A DNA stretch of 64,000 nt from Narthecium ossifragum (GCA_963920575.1 OY986972.1:1381501-1445500); one strand, 5' to 3'. Positions 1 through 10,770 are shown, numbered from the stretch's first letter. Translations and numbers: made by a program. The notes: a model not told the origin generated them from the sequence alone.

Positions 1-60
1 GCATAGTTTTGAAACTATAACTTTTCCTGCTACTGACTTTTATCTCAATGTTTTCAATAA

Positions 61-838
61 CAATCCTCCAAAGTGATTCAAAGTGTATTTTCTCGACCAA
101 CCTTGTTCGATAGTAACCAGCCAATGGCCATGGTCGAAGACGTTACACGGCTTCGCCCCCCTCAATTTTGGTTAAATGTGCAGGTAATCACATTCATTTG
201 AAAACTGTTATCGTCTCTCTTGTTGAGGATCTAAACATGTTATCTTCTTACTTTGTTTCGCAGTATAACATGTTCTTTAAGGAACATGATTTAGACATAG
301 TGGCCTATATACTAACAATATCAAAGCAAAATGGTATTGATTATATCTCTTCACCAGAAATAAACTTCTTGAAAGATATCGGTCGGCAGGTCAGAAGAGG
401 CAGCAAGACAAAGCTAATCTTCCAGTTTCTGAAAACGGATGATGTAGAACCCTCAACTAATCAAACATATGGTTCTCTACTCAAAGATCTTCAAACCATC
501 AAGTCATTTGCTTCAGGGATTCTTGTTCCAAAGAACTATATATGGCCTGTCAATGAAGATAAATACCTAGAGTCTCCTACTACCCTTGCAGTAGATGCTC
601 ACAAACTAGGACTAGAGGTTTATGCATCCGATTTCGCAAATGATGTCCCCGGGAGCTATAACTACAGCTATGATCCTACTGCTGAGTACTTTTTGCTTAG
701 ATTCAGCAGATCTTATGGGTGATACAAGATGATTCTTTCATGTCTCGGTCAACCATGATCCCTGAGATACAACAAAATAGTGGGATCTTCTCATTTGATC
801 TAACATGGAGTGAGATCCAAAGCTTGAAGTGTAAGTAT
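61..838 (+). pseudogene. Glycerophosphodiester phosphodiesterase-like (GDPDL/SHV3 type), 5' part, broken
   Basis: Seen: an open exon ends at 183 (…PPQFWLNVQ), followed by a GT..AG intron at 184-263, then an exon from 264. It contains family landmarks [34 protein letters not shown] and [12 protein letters not shown]. Known: SHV3-like proteins are GPI-anchored cell-surface proteins with two tandem GDPD domains, linked to cell-wall organisation. Here the end of domain 1 (…PTAEYF) runs directly into what looks like the middle of domain 2 (ADLMGDT, FMSRSTMIPEIQ), skipping the region between, and a TGA at 720-722 follows in the reading frame. The domain 2 segment continues in another frame to about 838, where GTAAGT could be a donor. 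The deletion and frame break make this a pseudogene or a badly damaged gene. Upstream of 61 the frame meets TAA at 58-60, or another intron. The rest of the gene lies inverted at 5381-7598. Confidence 0.8.
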
Positions 839-1034
839 TATCAAATTTTACCAAAAAAATCATAGATATTTCATGTCGACCTTGGAGTAGACTGCTAAAA
901 GACAAAAGCATAACAAATAAAAAGCAGTATGATGCCATTATTTGCTGATATAAGCTGCATATCAAGATTTGAACATCTTTAAAAAAATGAGAGAATGCTA
1001 ATTTGGCAATTAGGTTTCTAGTTGATTTGCACAT
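423..1034. repeat. Left arm of a 612-bp inverted repeat
   Basis: This segment reappears as its reverse complement at 6987-7598. Both arms are exactly 612 bp, and every stretch I compared was identical, including non-coding sequence. Identity stops abruptly at both ends. The arm covers the fused GDPDL exon and part of the intron after it. Confidence 0.9.
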
Positions 1035-3080
1035 TATATGCGACATATTAAGAAAAGGATTTCCCAGAATTAATTCATGTAACAATGCTTTCAATGATGC
1101 ATGGAAGTAAAAATAAAATAAAAAACAACACAAATTATTGTAAGACTTTTATATATGTGAGATATTTGCGCAGATTTATTGACAAAGGAACAGGTCGGAA
1201 ATAAGGAAGGCCTTGGAACAACATTCGTAAGAACCTCACACATTTCCAGACATATAACACAAACAAATGTAACTTGAGACGGTGATAGCCGGCAAGTAAC
1301 AAGAAATTAAATCGAAGTTTTATGCGCCAACTGGAAACAGTAAGATCCTCGAAGAGTAAGATTATTTGCAATGGGCACACAAGCATTCTTAGGGGCGAAG
1401 ATAGCCAAGGATGATATTGATAAAGGCCGCAGTCTTAATTGCTACAAGTTTATGAAGACTAAATGTTTGAAAATATGAAAAGCCACATTCAAACATTATA
1501 ATGTAAGTCACTAGCCCAAGCAATCCAGGTAAATTCAACATCTGCTCAAGAAATTTCTGATATGATGGAGTGATGGACATAAGGTTCAGAAATTTGTATG
1601 GAGAGGCAAAGGGTCATGGAAATCAGAATGAGGTCTAGAAGAAAATAACCAAAACCTGATAAAATGAACCAACCATCAAGCAGCAGCAAGGATGATCAAT
1701 ACAGGAAATGAACACCTGCACCCAGTTTAACTTATTCGGCGTGAACAAAGAGCCATGCTTGATGTAGCAGGATATGATGAGAATACCACAAAAAGGATAG
1801 ACCACACTTTCATAATTGCAAGCTTTAGAACACAACTTGAAAAAAGAAGTAGATCTTCACGGTCAGTGAACTCCCCTGTCTTGGCCAAAATATCTTTGGC
1901 ATGAACTATTTGGCGTAAAACCAATCTTATTGTAGACAAGTCCCTTTTACAGAAGCTGTTTTAATCTATAAATCTGCGTCCTGAACCTATTCTTGATCTT
2001 ATAAGAAGAATTAAAAGATTAAGTTAGTTTCTCCTTTCTTCTCATAATCGTCCATAAACGTCATTAAATTAAGGTAGTTCTTTGTTTCGTGGAAAGACAT
2101 GATTATCATGCACTACAAATTGTACAAGAATATATCAGGCGGGAAAAAGTTACATAACCCTCAGTGCATATTACAAAAGTCTTCACAGTAGCCAATCTTG
2201 GAGGTCATAAAAGTATCATGTCACAACAGATGAAGAAATTATTATAATGGTCGAAGATTCTATCTAGATAGCAAATTATTATTAGACCTAAATAGCAAAT
2301 CACACATGTCCTACACTACAGATCTTATTACCTTGTTTTCGTAATTGTATCTACAATATAGTATAACCATCAGTTGCATTCTGCTTTTGGCTCACCCGGA
2401 TCCGCCGGTATCAGTGGGATCCGGCGTTTGGATAACGCACGGATCCCATTTTCGGCGCTAGGGGCGGAATCCGCTCCCGCGGATTCTGTCCCGTGGATAC
2501 CGTGGATCTGCAGTATCCAAACGGGCCCTTAGTCTTGCCTACAAAAATTGGATTAAAGAACATTGATTGCAGTATCTTCCTCATGGGCTCTCCAATGTCA
2601 CCAACATATCCACCAGACCATGTGTTCTATTATCGATGTGTGCATCGAGCATCAGGTCATGGAAAAACAGTATACTAAATAGTGAACAAAGAAATAGAAG
2701 GCCAATGATCAACTACAACCTATCTCTGAACTATCTGGCATGTATAAACCATGGTCCCTGTTTTAGTCCATCGTACATATGAAGATCAAATGAACTCTCC
2801 ACAGCCATAACTTTAAAAAAATTTCTCTTTAATCAAAGCTAAATCAATCAAAGCTTCAAGAAAATTCATTGTACCACTGCAAATTAGGACATGAAAAGAG
2901 CACCAGTAAATAGTTATTCTATAGATACCATGAACTCAGTGTTATCACAGGAATTTGTAATACAGAGAGAGACAATTTCCATAAGCATATCACAACAAGA
3001 GCCATCAAGGCATCAACAACAAAGGGATCAATCAGTAGTAAACAACTGCATGGAGAGAAAATACCGCAAGAATCAAGCTT
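1035..3080. other. Non-coding stretch, no gene recognised
   Basis: Both strands were read and no conserved protein or RNA gene was recognised. The sequence is AT-rich with short meaningless open frames. It is the start of the segment bounded by the inverted repeats. The part nearest 3080 is the 3' flank of the GDP-L-fucose synthase gene. A small foldback element near 2417-2531 is listed separately. Confidence 0.5.
2417..2531. mobile_element. Short MITE-like foldback, GC-rich
   Basis: A compact GC-rich insert in an AT-rich region, with inverted matches near its ends: GCGTTTGGATA at the left against TATCCAAACGGGCC at the right. Several GGATCC and GGATTC motifs lie inside. No target-site duplication was established, so the call is tentative. 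Confidence 0.3.
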
Positions 3081-4155
3081 TTACCTGTGCTGCTGGTGCA
3101 CCACATTCTCCAGGTACCACTTGTACGTCTCGGCGAGCCCTTCTCTAAGTTCGACCTTCGGCTTCCACCCCATCTCCATCAGCCTCGAGCTATCCATGAG
3201 CTTCCTCGGCGTCCCATCCGGCTTGCTCCGGTCCCAAACAATCTCCCCTTGGAACCCCACCGTCTCCTTCACCAGCTCCGCCAGCTCCTTTATAGCCACC
3301 TCCTTCCCACTCCCCACATTCACATGCTCCAGCCCGTCGTAATTCTCCATCAAGAACACAATGGCATCGGCCAAGTCATCGACGTGAAGGAACTCCCGGA
3401 GCGGAGAGCCAGATCCCCAAACCACCACCTCCTTCGCCCCCGAGACCTTCGCCTCGTGGAACCTCCTAAGGAGGGCCGGGAGGACGTGGGAGTTCTCCGG
3501 GTGGAAGTTGTCGTTGGTGCCGTAGAGATTGGTGGGCATGGCCGAGATGGCGTTGAACCCGAACTGGATCTTGTAACCCTGGCAGGTCTTGATCCCGGCG
3601 ATCTTGGCCACGGCGTACCACTCGTTGGTGGGCTCGAGGGGGCCGGAGAGGAGCGCGGACTCCGGGATGGGCTGCGGCGCGAACTTGGGGTAAATGCAAG
3701 AGGAGCCCAAGAACACCAATTTGAGGGTTCCGAACCTGGCGGCGGAGGTGATGACGTTGGTCTGGATCTGGAGGTTGACGGAAATAAAGTCGGCGGGGAA
3801 GGTGGAGTTGGCGTAGATCCCGCCGACCTTCGCGGCCGCGAGGACGACGTACCGGGGCTTCTCCGCGGCGAAGAAGGCCTCGACGTCGGCTTGGCGGGTG
3901 AGGTCGAGCTCGGCGTGGGTGCGGGTGACCACGTCGGTGAAACCTAAGGAGACGAGCCGGCGGAGGATGGCGGAACCCACCAGTCCGCGGTGGCCGGCGA
4001 CGAACACTTTCGCGGTCTTGTCTCCGAGGAACGAAGATGGCGCCGCCGCCATGGAGGCGTCTGTGGGCATCCATAAGAGTAAGCTCTCGTTAGGTTAAGT
4101 GCGCGGAGGAGGTGAGGGGAGGGCGGAGGAACTTACCGGAGTCGAGGCCGACCAT
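3081..4155 (-). CDS. GER: GDP-L-fucose synthase (GDP-4-keto-6-deoxymannose 3,5-epimerase/4-reductase)
   Basis: Role: last step of cytosolic GDP-L-fucose synthesis from GDP-mannose, supplying fucose for cell-wall polysaccharides and N-glycans (known for the family). Seen: a short-chain dehydrogenase/reductase with the NADP-binding GHRGLVG motif (about residues 29-35), GSSCIYP (125-131) and the catalytic Tyr-x3-Lys YAVAK (155-159) after NEW, then PTNLYG and DDLADA near the substrate site. Start choice: a 19-nt first exon (4155-4137, MVGLDS…) joins in frame across a GTAAGT..CACAG intron (4136-4061) to the exon 4060-3081, giving 332 residues. If unspliced, translation could start at 4070 or 4052 with only a few N-terminal residues changed. 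Length fits the plant family (about 310-330). The whole gene lies inside the inverted segment 1035-6986. No damage seen. Confidence 0.92.
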
Positions 4156-4223
4156 GTCGGCGGCTGGATCGGATCGGATCGGAGATGGGAGAGGCGAGAG
4201 GGGGGTACGGTGTCACGCGGAGG

Positions 4224-4266
4224 TATATAATAATATAAGCGCGGTGAGGCGCGTGCGGTGCACGTG
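4224..4266 (-). promoter_or_regulatory. Probable core promoter of the GDP-L-fucose synthase gene
   Basis: An AT-rich TATA-like tract (4224-4237) lies about 70 nt upstream of the proposed start codon at 4155, and a G-box core CACGTG is at 4261-4266. Spacing is plausible for a plant TATA promoter. Assignment is by position only. Confidence 0.45.
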
Positions 4267-4418
4267 ACCAAGTGAGGTATACATGGGGAATTGGGGTTGC
4301 GGGTTGACCTTTTTCGGATCGCGATTTCTCGATGCGCGAATCCCGTACCCGATCCGCAACATGGGGGGTTTGGATTGGATGCATTTAATTTACAGCTAAT
4401 AGCTCGCCGGATCTAACT

Positions 4419-4864
4419 TTAGTCTGCGTTTGATTGCATGACGGAAGAGGTAGAGGTAGAGGTAGAGGTAGAGGTAGAGGGAGTGGGAGAGAAAGAGGAG
4501 TGGAAAGGAATGGGATTGCCCTCGTTAGTGTTTGATATGATCATGAAAAAGGGAGAGGGAAAGACGTTTTTGTTTGGTATGTCTAAATTAAGATGGAAAA
4601 GGAATGGAATGATATTGAGGTTACTAATATACCCCTTGCTATATTTAACCAAACCCTATTTAGCGTCTTTTTAGATCCGATGGGTGTTTAAATAATATTA
4701 TAAGTGTTGACCAGAAAGGAGGGAGAGAAAAGAGAACTCCTCTCTCCTCCCATGACAGGAGAGCTCGGGAGAGGGGACTCCCGTGCTTAAATACCAACCA
4801 AACGTAACGGGGGGAGTCGTGACTCCCTCTCCCGTGGTCAAAGCGGCAACCAAACACAGCCTTA
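4419..4864. mobile_element. MITE-like element with internal hexanucleotide repeat
   Basis: The ends are inverted and carry the GTTTGGTT-type sequence common in plant hAT/Harbinger MITEs: TAGTCTGCGTTTGATTGC at the left against GCAACCAAACACAGCCTTA at the right. Inside, a GAGGTA hexamer is repeated about five to six times (about 4447-4480), and the rest is purine-rich on one half and pyrimidine-rich on the other, as in a foldback. No coding capacity. It sits upstream of the GDP-L-fucose synthase promoter. Confidence 0.5.
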
Positions 4865-5380
4865 GATTCTCACATAATATTAAGGGATTTTTTCGATGCC
4901 TTCACTTTTTTCGAATCGCATTTTGATATCATTAAATTTAGAATTTATAATTTGATACAACTAAATTATAAATTAAATAAAATTTAGTTCCGACCTGACT
5001 CATCCGTTAGTATAATTTGACGAAAAAGTATACGCTATATCATATTATTATAACTTAATGGTATCGAATTGTAAATTTCAAACTTGTTTGTACCAAAATG
5101 GAATTCAACGAGAGTACAGTTACCCGAATGCAAAAATCCCTAATATTAATAGTTTCGGATCTGAAACCTTATCGGATCCGTCCTTGCTCACTTCCTCATT
5201 GCATCTTTCTTCTTCTCAAGATCATTTAACTTGATCAGATGAAACTGATGCACTGATGATTTGCTAACATGATTGATTTTTTTTTTAATACAGAAAAATA
5301 CATAACCATCACGCAGAGAAACGTGTGGAATAATTACAACCCATAATGAATGAAACAATGTTGAACACTTTTGAGCTTAA
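4865..5380. other. AT-rich intergenic stretch
   Basis: No gene recognised. It separates the MITE-like element from the 3' end of the inverted GDPDL part and probably includes that gene's 3' untranslated region near 5300-5380. Confidence 0.45.
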
Positions 5381-7598
5381 TTAGTAGTAGCTCATTGACA
5401 ACAGAGAGATGACCACCATCAAGAGACATAGAGCAGCATTTGCAGAGTTTGCAGGCTGACCATTTGGTGATTTGGTCTAGGAGTAGAGGTTGGCACTGCA
5501 GCTGGTGCATCGACGGTGAGGTCCGTGACCGGAGGCAGCGGTGGATCGATGACGTCCGAAACATTGAGAACAGGCGCGGGGGCTTCGGCCGGAGGCAATG
5601 CATCAGGCGGGGCAAGGTCAAGCAGGGCACCAGGTTGTGCAGGCAAGATGTTGTAAGGAACTTTGGCATTTGGATCAAAGCATGGGCTTCCTGCAATCAT
5701 CAAGTTTAATGTTTCGCGTCAATCATCTGAAACAATGAATATGAGATTTTGCTGATAGAAAATGCAATATTATAGCTGTTAAAATTGGCTGATAAAGTTC
5801 GAGTTAACGCTTAGATGCCATTCTGTTTCATGCTAAAAAGCAGCTAAATCAAAGAAGCATAGAGGGCTTACTCATGTTTGCGCTGGCGGTTGCAGGGAAT
5901 TCAGTAACAATTCCATCTACTCCAAGTCCAGAAACATAAGTAGTGATTTCCACAGTAGGGTCTGAGAAGTAGTCGAATGCTATGGCTACGAACTCGTTCC
6001 TGAGCACTGAGACATAGATGGAGATATTTGCAGCATGCATCTGATCTACCACACTAGTAAATTCAGAGAGGAAAAACCCAGAAGTAGTGACAATGGAGGA
6101 TCTCGGAATGTTAAAGGCATTAGCAAACAACTTGATTTCATCCAGCGTCGGCTTCGGTGCATCACTAATTGTCTCCTTGATCAAAAGAACTCTCTTGTAA
6201 GAGGAAACTTTCTTGAATTTGGAAAGGACTGAGCTATTGTCTGACTGGATAAGAACTTGCTGAGCAGTTTGCTTGTCATAACTAGCATTTGTCAAGGCAG
6301 TGAAGACAGCATCAACTACATCTAGACCCTTTTTCGATGCTAGGTAAGCCGCATTCTGTATGAAAGAGAAACATATAGGTAAATTGACCTCATAATTAAT
6401 TATAATGAAAACATCTATAATCACTGCAAGCTCATGCAATGTGTGAGGGAGCATTTTTCAGCAAGTTTTCCTGTCAATAATTCAACACTAAGTAGTCTCA
6501 TACTAGTTTCAGTTTACTGTTCTCTTACACAAGATTATCACATCTTGATACTTTGCAATGAAGATACATGGAATTTCCTGAAATTATTAATTCGAACTTT
6601 TCTTAGTCTAGAATCTAAAGGCATACATCTTCATAAACAACGAGTAAATTATCAGGAACTTCTACAAACTATTAACATAATAAGAAATTATACACAAGCA
6701 TTATTCACTTGCCTCAATATCAATTAAGATGCTAGGAACAGTTGTATTTTTGGTAAATTCTAGGAATTCAGCCAGTGTCATGAATTTTCCGGCATTCTTT
6801 ACGGCGGGATTTCTGCTCAGGCCAGACTGGGAGAAGGAACAGATTAAATGGTGAGAAGTTAGTATCATAATTCATATCTCAATGCAGACATTTCGCAGAA
6901 CATTTTCCCATGTTCAATAAGTACAAAGAACCTTTTCTATGAGTGTACAGAAAAGTTCCATCCTAGCAAGACATATATTAAGTACTATGTGCAAATCAAC
7001 TAGAAACCTAATTGCCAAATTAGCATTCTCTCATTTTTTTAAAGATGTTCAAATCTTGATATGCAGCTTATATCAGCAAATAATGGCATCATACTGCTTT
7101 TTATTTGTTATGCTTTTGTCTTTTAGCAGTCTACTCCAAGGTCGACATGAAATATCTATGATTTTTTTGGTAAAATTTGATAATACTTACACTTCAAGCT
7201 TTGGATCTCACTCCATGTTAGATCAAATGAGAAGATCCCACTATTTTGTTGTATCTCAGGGATCATGGTTGACCGAGACATGAAAGAATCATCTTGTATC
7301 ACCCATAAGATCTGCTGAATCTAAGCAAAAAGTACTCAGCAGTAGGATCATAGCTGTAGTTATAGCTCCCGGGGACATCATTTGCGAAATCGGATGCATA
7401 AACCTCTAGTCCTAGTTTGTGAGCATCTACTGCAAGGGTAGTAGGAGACTCTAGGTATTTATCTTCATTGACAGGCCATATATAGTTCTTTGGAACAAGA
7501 ATCCCTGAAGCAAATGACTTGATGGTTTGAAGATCTTTGAGTAGAGAACCATATGTTTGATTAGTTGAGGGTTCTACATCATCCGTTTTCAGAAACTG
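5381..7598 (-). pseudogene. GDPDL/SHV3-type glycerophosphodiesterase-like, 3' part, detached and frameshifted
   Basis: Read on -: the shared fused exon (7598-7191), an exon 6826-6713 (SGLSRNPAVKNAGK…), an exon 6355-5872 (NAAYLASKKGLD… to ATASANM) and a last exon from 5690. The third exon joins the last in frame to give the family's RSPC junction. The exon at 6713 ends GAG|GCAAGT, apparently a GC-AG intron. The last exon is Pro/Ala/Val-rich and should end in a GPI-attachment tail. The open frame runs to 5419 without one, but the neighbouring frame carries a textbook tail (small residues NGQPANSANAA, then a hydrophobic run, stop at 5381-5383), so a 1-nt deletion near 5465-5475 is likely. The 5' half is missing: beyond 7598 the sequence changes to an unrelated GC-rich fragment. 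This part was probably joined to 61-1034 before an inversion. Confidence 0.8.
6987..7598. repeat. Right arm of the 612-bp inverted repeat
   Basis: Reverse complement of 423-1034, same length, with no difference found where compared. Its inner end (6987) continues into the rest of the GDPDL gene, and its outer end (7598) abuts an unrelated GC-rich coding-like fragment. Confidence 0.9.
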
Positions 7599-7723
7599 AA
7601 AGTTGATGAAACTCTTCCGCCATGGATTTCCTCCCAAAAGACTCGAAGAAGTTGGCGGACTCGGCGATCCAGGGGTCTGAGTCGGGGGAGGATGCCTGGG
7701 AGTGGAGCCAGTCGAGCGCGTCC
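7599..7723 (-). other. GC-rich coding-like fragment of an unidentified gene
   Basis: On - this short piece is open and has the composition of a monocot exon; it reads [24 protein letters not shown] and MAEEF in order. I do not recognise the family. It is bounded on one side by the LTR that starts at 7724 and on the other by the inverted-repeat arm ending at 7598. It is therefore probably the stump of a gene cut by both the LTR insertion and the inversion. Confidence 0.35.
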
Positions 7724-8608
7724 TGATAAGACGTGAAAAGTGCACAAATCACCCTTTTAACTGGATCACGTTAGTTCCCGAGCAATGCTATTTTGATAGT
7801 CTATGATGTATTTCAGGTATAAGAGCCTTCAATGAAGATTAGATTAGGTTTGGTGCTAAAACGAACAAATAAAGAACCTGCTAAGTCAAAGGAGCAAGGA
7901 TAGTCCGTCTTTGACATCAAAACTGTACCTGTTCAGGAAGAACCAGATGATGTATCATATATTGTTGGAAAGCTCTTGAAGTCTAGTTTCAGGAGAAGTT
8001 TACGGTTCGTGATTCCGAGTTTCCTAGAAGAAGTTATGATATTTTTAGTACCAATGACGCAATTTGATGGTAAAAGAGTAAATACACAGAAACAAAGGAT
8101 GTATCATCCTCCCCAAGTTGATCGATCATCTACTGTAGTAGAGAGCTATAATTTTCATGATCGATCATTTCCTTTTGAATGATCGACCATACTCAGGCAC
8201 ATCCAGTTTTTGGGTTTAAATGATCGATCATCACTTCATCAAAGGATCGATCATGCATGCACGACAACAACGTGACAGAGAGCAAAGTTTCAAATGATCG
8301 ATCTTCCGTTATGGAATGATCGATCATCCACGGGGCGTCATCATCAGCACAAGAGGATGATCGATCATCTATCCCCTTGATCGACCCTTTACGGGGCGTA
8401 GCCAGCAGTTGAAGAAGAGATGATCGATCATCTGTTTATCCGTGAAGAAAACCAATGGCCCACATCTAATCCGGGAGGAGGTGTAACGTAGGCTATAAAT
8501 AGGCATCTTTTAAGGTTTTTAGAGGTCTTCTCTCTTGGGACTTGAAGAACAGCTTTCTTAGTTTCTTTTTTCTCTTTTTAACTTTTCTTTTTAGAATCTT
8601 TTGGGAGG
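7724..8608 (+). mobile_element. LTR, copy A (truncated by the assembly gap)
   Basis: It starts TGATAAGACGTGAAAAGT and stays alignable for several hundred bases with the solo LTR at 19252-20878, including GAGCAATGCTATTTTGAT and ACGAACAAATAAAGAAC. It then carries about ten GATCGATC-type palindromes (8119-8430), a conserved segment with ATCTAATCCG and a TATA box CTATAAATAGG (8493-8503). The right part is lost in the N gap, so whether it is solo or part of a full element is unknown. Confidence 0.8.
8119..8430. repeat. Array of TGATCGATCA palindromes in LTR copy A
   Basis: Ten sites with the core GATCGATC or a one- or two-base variant start at about 8119, 8158, 8180, 8221, 8244, 8295, 8317, 8358, 8378 and 8421. 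Most have the symmetric outer pair T…A. Spacing is irregular (about 22-50 bp). The array lies upstream of the TATA box at 8493. Confidence 0.85.
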
Positions 8609-8808
8609 NNNNNNNNNNNNNNNNNNNNNNNNNNNNNNNNNNNNNNNNNNNNNNNNNNNNNNNNNNNNNNNNNNNNNNNNNNNNNNNNNNNNNNNNNNNN
8701 NNNNNNNNNNNNNNNNNNNNNNNNNNNNNNNNNNNNNNNNNNNNNNNNNNNNNNNNNNNNNNNNNNNNNNNNNNNNNNNNNNNNNNNNNNNNNNNNNNNN
8801 NNNNNNNN
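8609..8808. other. Assembly gap of 200 N
   Basis: Exactly 200 undetermined bases, probably a fixed-length placeholder rather than a measured size. It removes the 3' part of LTR copy A and anything beyond it. Confidence 0.99.
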
Positions 8809-9687
8809 TACATCCTTTCCAAACGTAGGTACATTGTTCTTGTGGTAGAATTGAAAATGCATTTCATCCTTTCCAAAATGTATTGAGTCAATGAACTTTG
8901 GAATGGGTTATCTGTACCAATTTATAATTCTAAACCGTCAGCCTGCCTAGATATGGAAATCACATCCAACGTAAATCAGTGTCCAACATAATTTTATTGA
9001 ACCAGAGCTAGGTCAGTACTGTTTCAATGGTACGTGTTCTTTGTCAGGTTATCAGATCGTGGCTGTGAACATTCTGGGTTTAGGTTGATTCATGGTGCCC
9101 AACTCATGTTGCACCTATCTATGTCCATTTTTGGCTGTAAAGATTCAGTTTGGTTCTTCTTACAGTTAATTTGCTCTCATTTACGACTCTTGAGATATAA
9201 CTAAATCCTTTTGCCTCTGAAAAGGTCTTTGAAGCATGGATCACTTCCACTCTCCATTACTTATCTGTCCGAAAGATTGAAGATGAGAAAAAAATGCCAA
9301 GATCATGAACATATCATCAATGTATTATACGTCAATCTGCTTTAAAAGCCGTGGGCTTAATTGTTTTACTTAACCAAACTGTTCTATTATTACTGCTTGC
9401 TGAAGATCCTTATTCAGTCAACTCCCTAATATTTTGGTCAGAAAGGAACGTCAGTTGTTGTTTAAAATCCAATTTGTTTTGGAGCTAGACCAAGTTGTTG
9501 CACTTAGTTGAGCCAGGTGGGCAAGGAAATCTAGAACATGATTTACAACAAAGCTAGACCTTGTCATTTAATCTATTTACCTATTTGAGTGTAGCAGACT
9601 TACTGTGCTCAATGGATGTACTCAGGCGTGGATTGGCAGGGACTTGTTTCTTTAAGGAAACTATATTTTGTGTCAAATCCTAAACCT

Positions 9688-9709
9688 GGGGGGGGGGGGG
9701 GGGGGGGGG
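9688..9709. repeat. Homopolymer of 22 G
   Basis: An uninterrupted G run in an AT-rich context. Such tracts are hard to sequence, so the length may be inexact. Confidence 0.9.
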
Positions 9710-10114
9710 TGAGTTTTATCAAGAATCTGATTTTAGGCTTTCTGAAATGGCTTTTGGATCAATAGCAATAAATTACTTGAGCTTAAATTGGTCATGTTTA
9801 GACTAGCTTCAAGATTGTCCTGGACAAAAATTAGCTTCGAGGGGGTGCAGCACAGCTCTTTCCGGAGCTCTGGTTGGATTGCATCTGCTATATATTAGGA
9901 AGCACGAATGCGTGTAGCAGCAGAGCGTATGCGTGTCGGACACGGCTCCAACACTTTCCCAGCATGTCCTCTTTCTTTCTTTTTTAACGTTAGACACATG
10001 ATGGGCACACTACGGATGCACAACGATATGTAGCTTATGTCATCTTCTCTGTTGGGTAGGGTTTAGAGGCAATATCGGGTTTAAAAGTGACTAGTTCTTA
10101 TGTGGTCCAGGGAG

Positions 10115-10329
10115 GAGTCCTGTTTGGGTCATACCGTTGTTTCCATGCTACCATCATACAAACGGATGAGATATGTTTAGATCTTATCCAACGGTCGAGA
10201 TCTTTAATAAAATGCTGATTTGGATTCTGATAATGATGATCTCAACCATTGGATGAGATTTAAACAGATCTCATCCATCCGTTGTTAGGATGGTAGTATG
10301 GAGACAATGGTATAACCCAAATAAGACTC
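10115..10329. mobile_element. Foldback MITE with long terminal inverted repeats
   Basis: The left half (from GAGTCCTGTTTGGGTCATAC) is the imperfect reverse complement of the right half (ending GGTATAACCCAAATAAGACTC). Arms are about 90 bp each and contain matching blocks around ACCATC, AACGGATG and GATCTCA. About 215 bp in all, no coding capacity. A single RNA crossing it would fold into a long hairpin. Confidence 0.7.
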
Positions 10330-10574
10330 AGAGATACAAATCAAGCCAGATATCTTGATTGCAACATTTGGGCCTGAATGCTTTAATTACAGACGTAGTA
10401 TTAGCCCAATTCTTTCATTCTCACGTAATGGCTGAATTAGTCATATGTCTATACCTTGCATTTAGGGCGTTGTAGAGTACTTCTAATGCCAATTGCTATG
10501 ATATCCCTTTTGATGGGCACTTCTCAAGTTAACCAACAATTTCCCCTGGCTGGATGACGGATCTTCGTAGTTGT

Positions 10575-10770
10575 GGGGGCCCTTTGAATGTTTGGCTCAC
10601 TGCATTGTGGTGCAGTGCAGCGTCTCCCAATATTTCAAAGTGTGATGCTGCTGATTTGGCGGTGTAACCCGATCCTGCAACGGGCTGCATCCAGATGGCA
10701 CCGATGCAGCATGCTAAAATGGTGCATTGAGCAATTGTTGCCTGATGCAAGGAACCAATCTTTTCACAGA
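10575..10770. mobile_element. Possible MITE with CATGC/TGCAT-rich interior
   Basis: The segment starts near GAATGTTTGGCTCACTGCAT and ends near GATGCAAGGAACCAATC, and the interior is full of GATGCA/TGCAT motifs. It resembles the clearer element at 11252-11533 in motif content and end sequence. Exact ends and a target duplication could not be fixed. Confidence 0.35.

Noticed and set aside
738..1133. Open frame on - repeated at 6939-7283 on +
   Set aside because: The repetition is due to the 612-bp inverted duplication; the frame lies on the opposite strand and in the intron of the GDPDL gene and has no recognisable protein.
3087..3947. Long open frame on + (286 codons) over the GDP-L-fucose synthase gene
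   Set aside because: Shadow of the GC-rich coding strand; composition Arg/Leu/Gly/His-rich with no family motifs, while the - strand encodes a complete known enzyme.
8119..8430. CRISPR-like regularly spaced repeats
   Set aside because: The repeated unit is a 10-bp palindrome with irregular spacing, in a plant LTR; no cas genes and a eukaryotic context.
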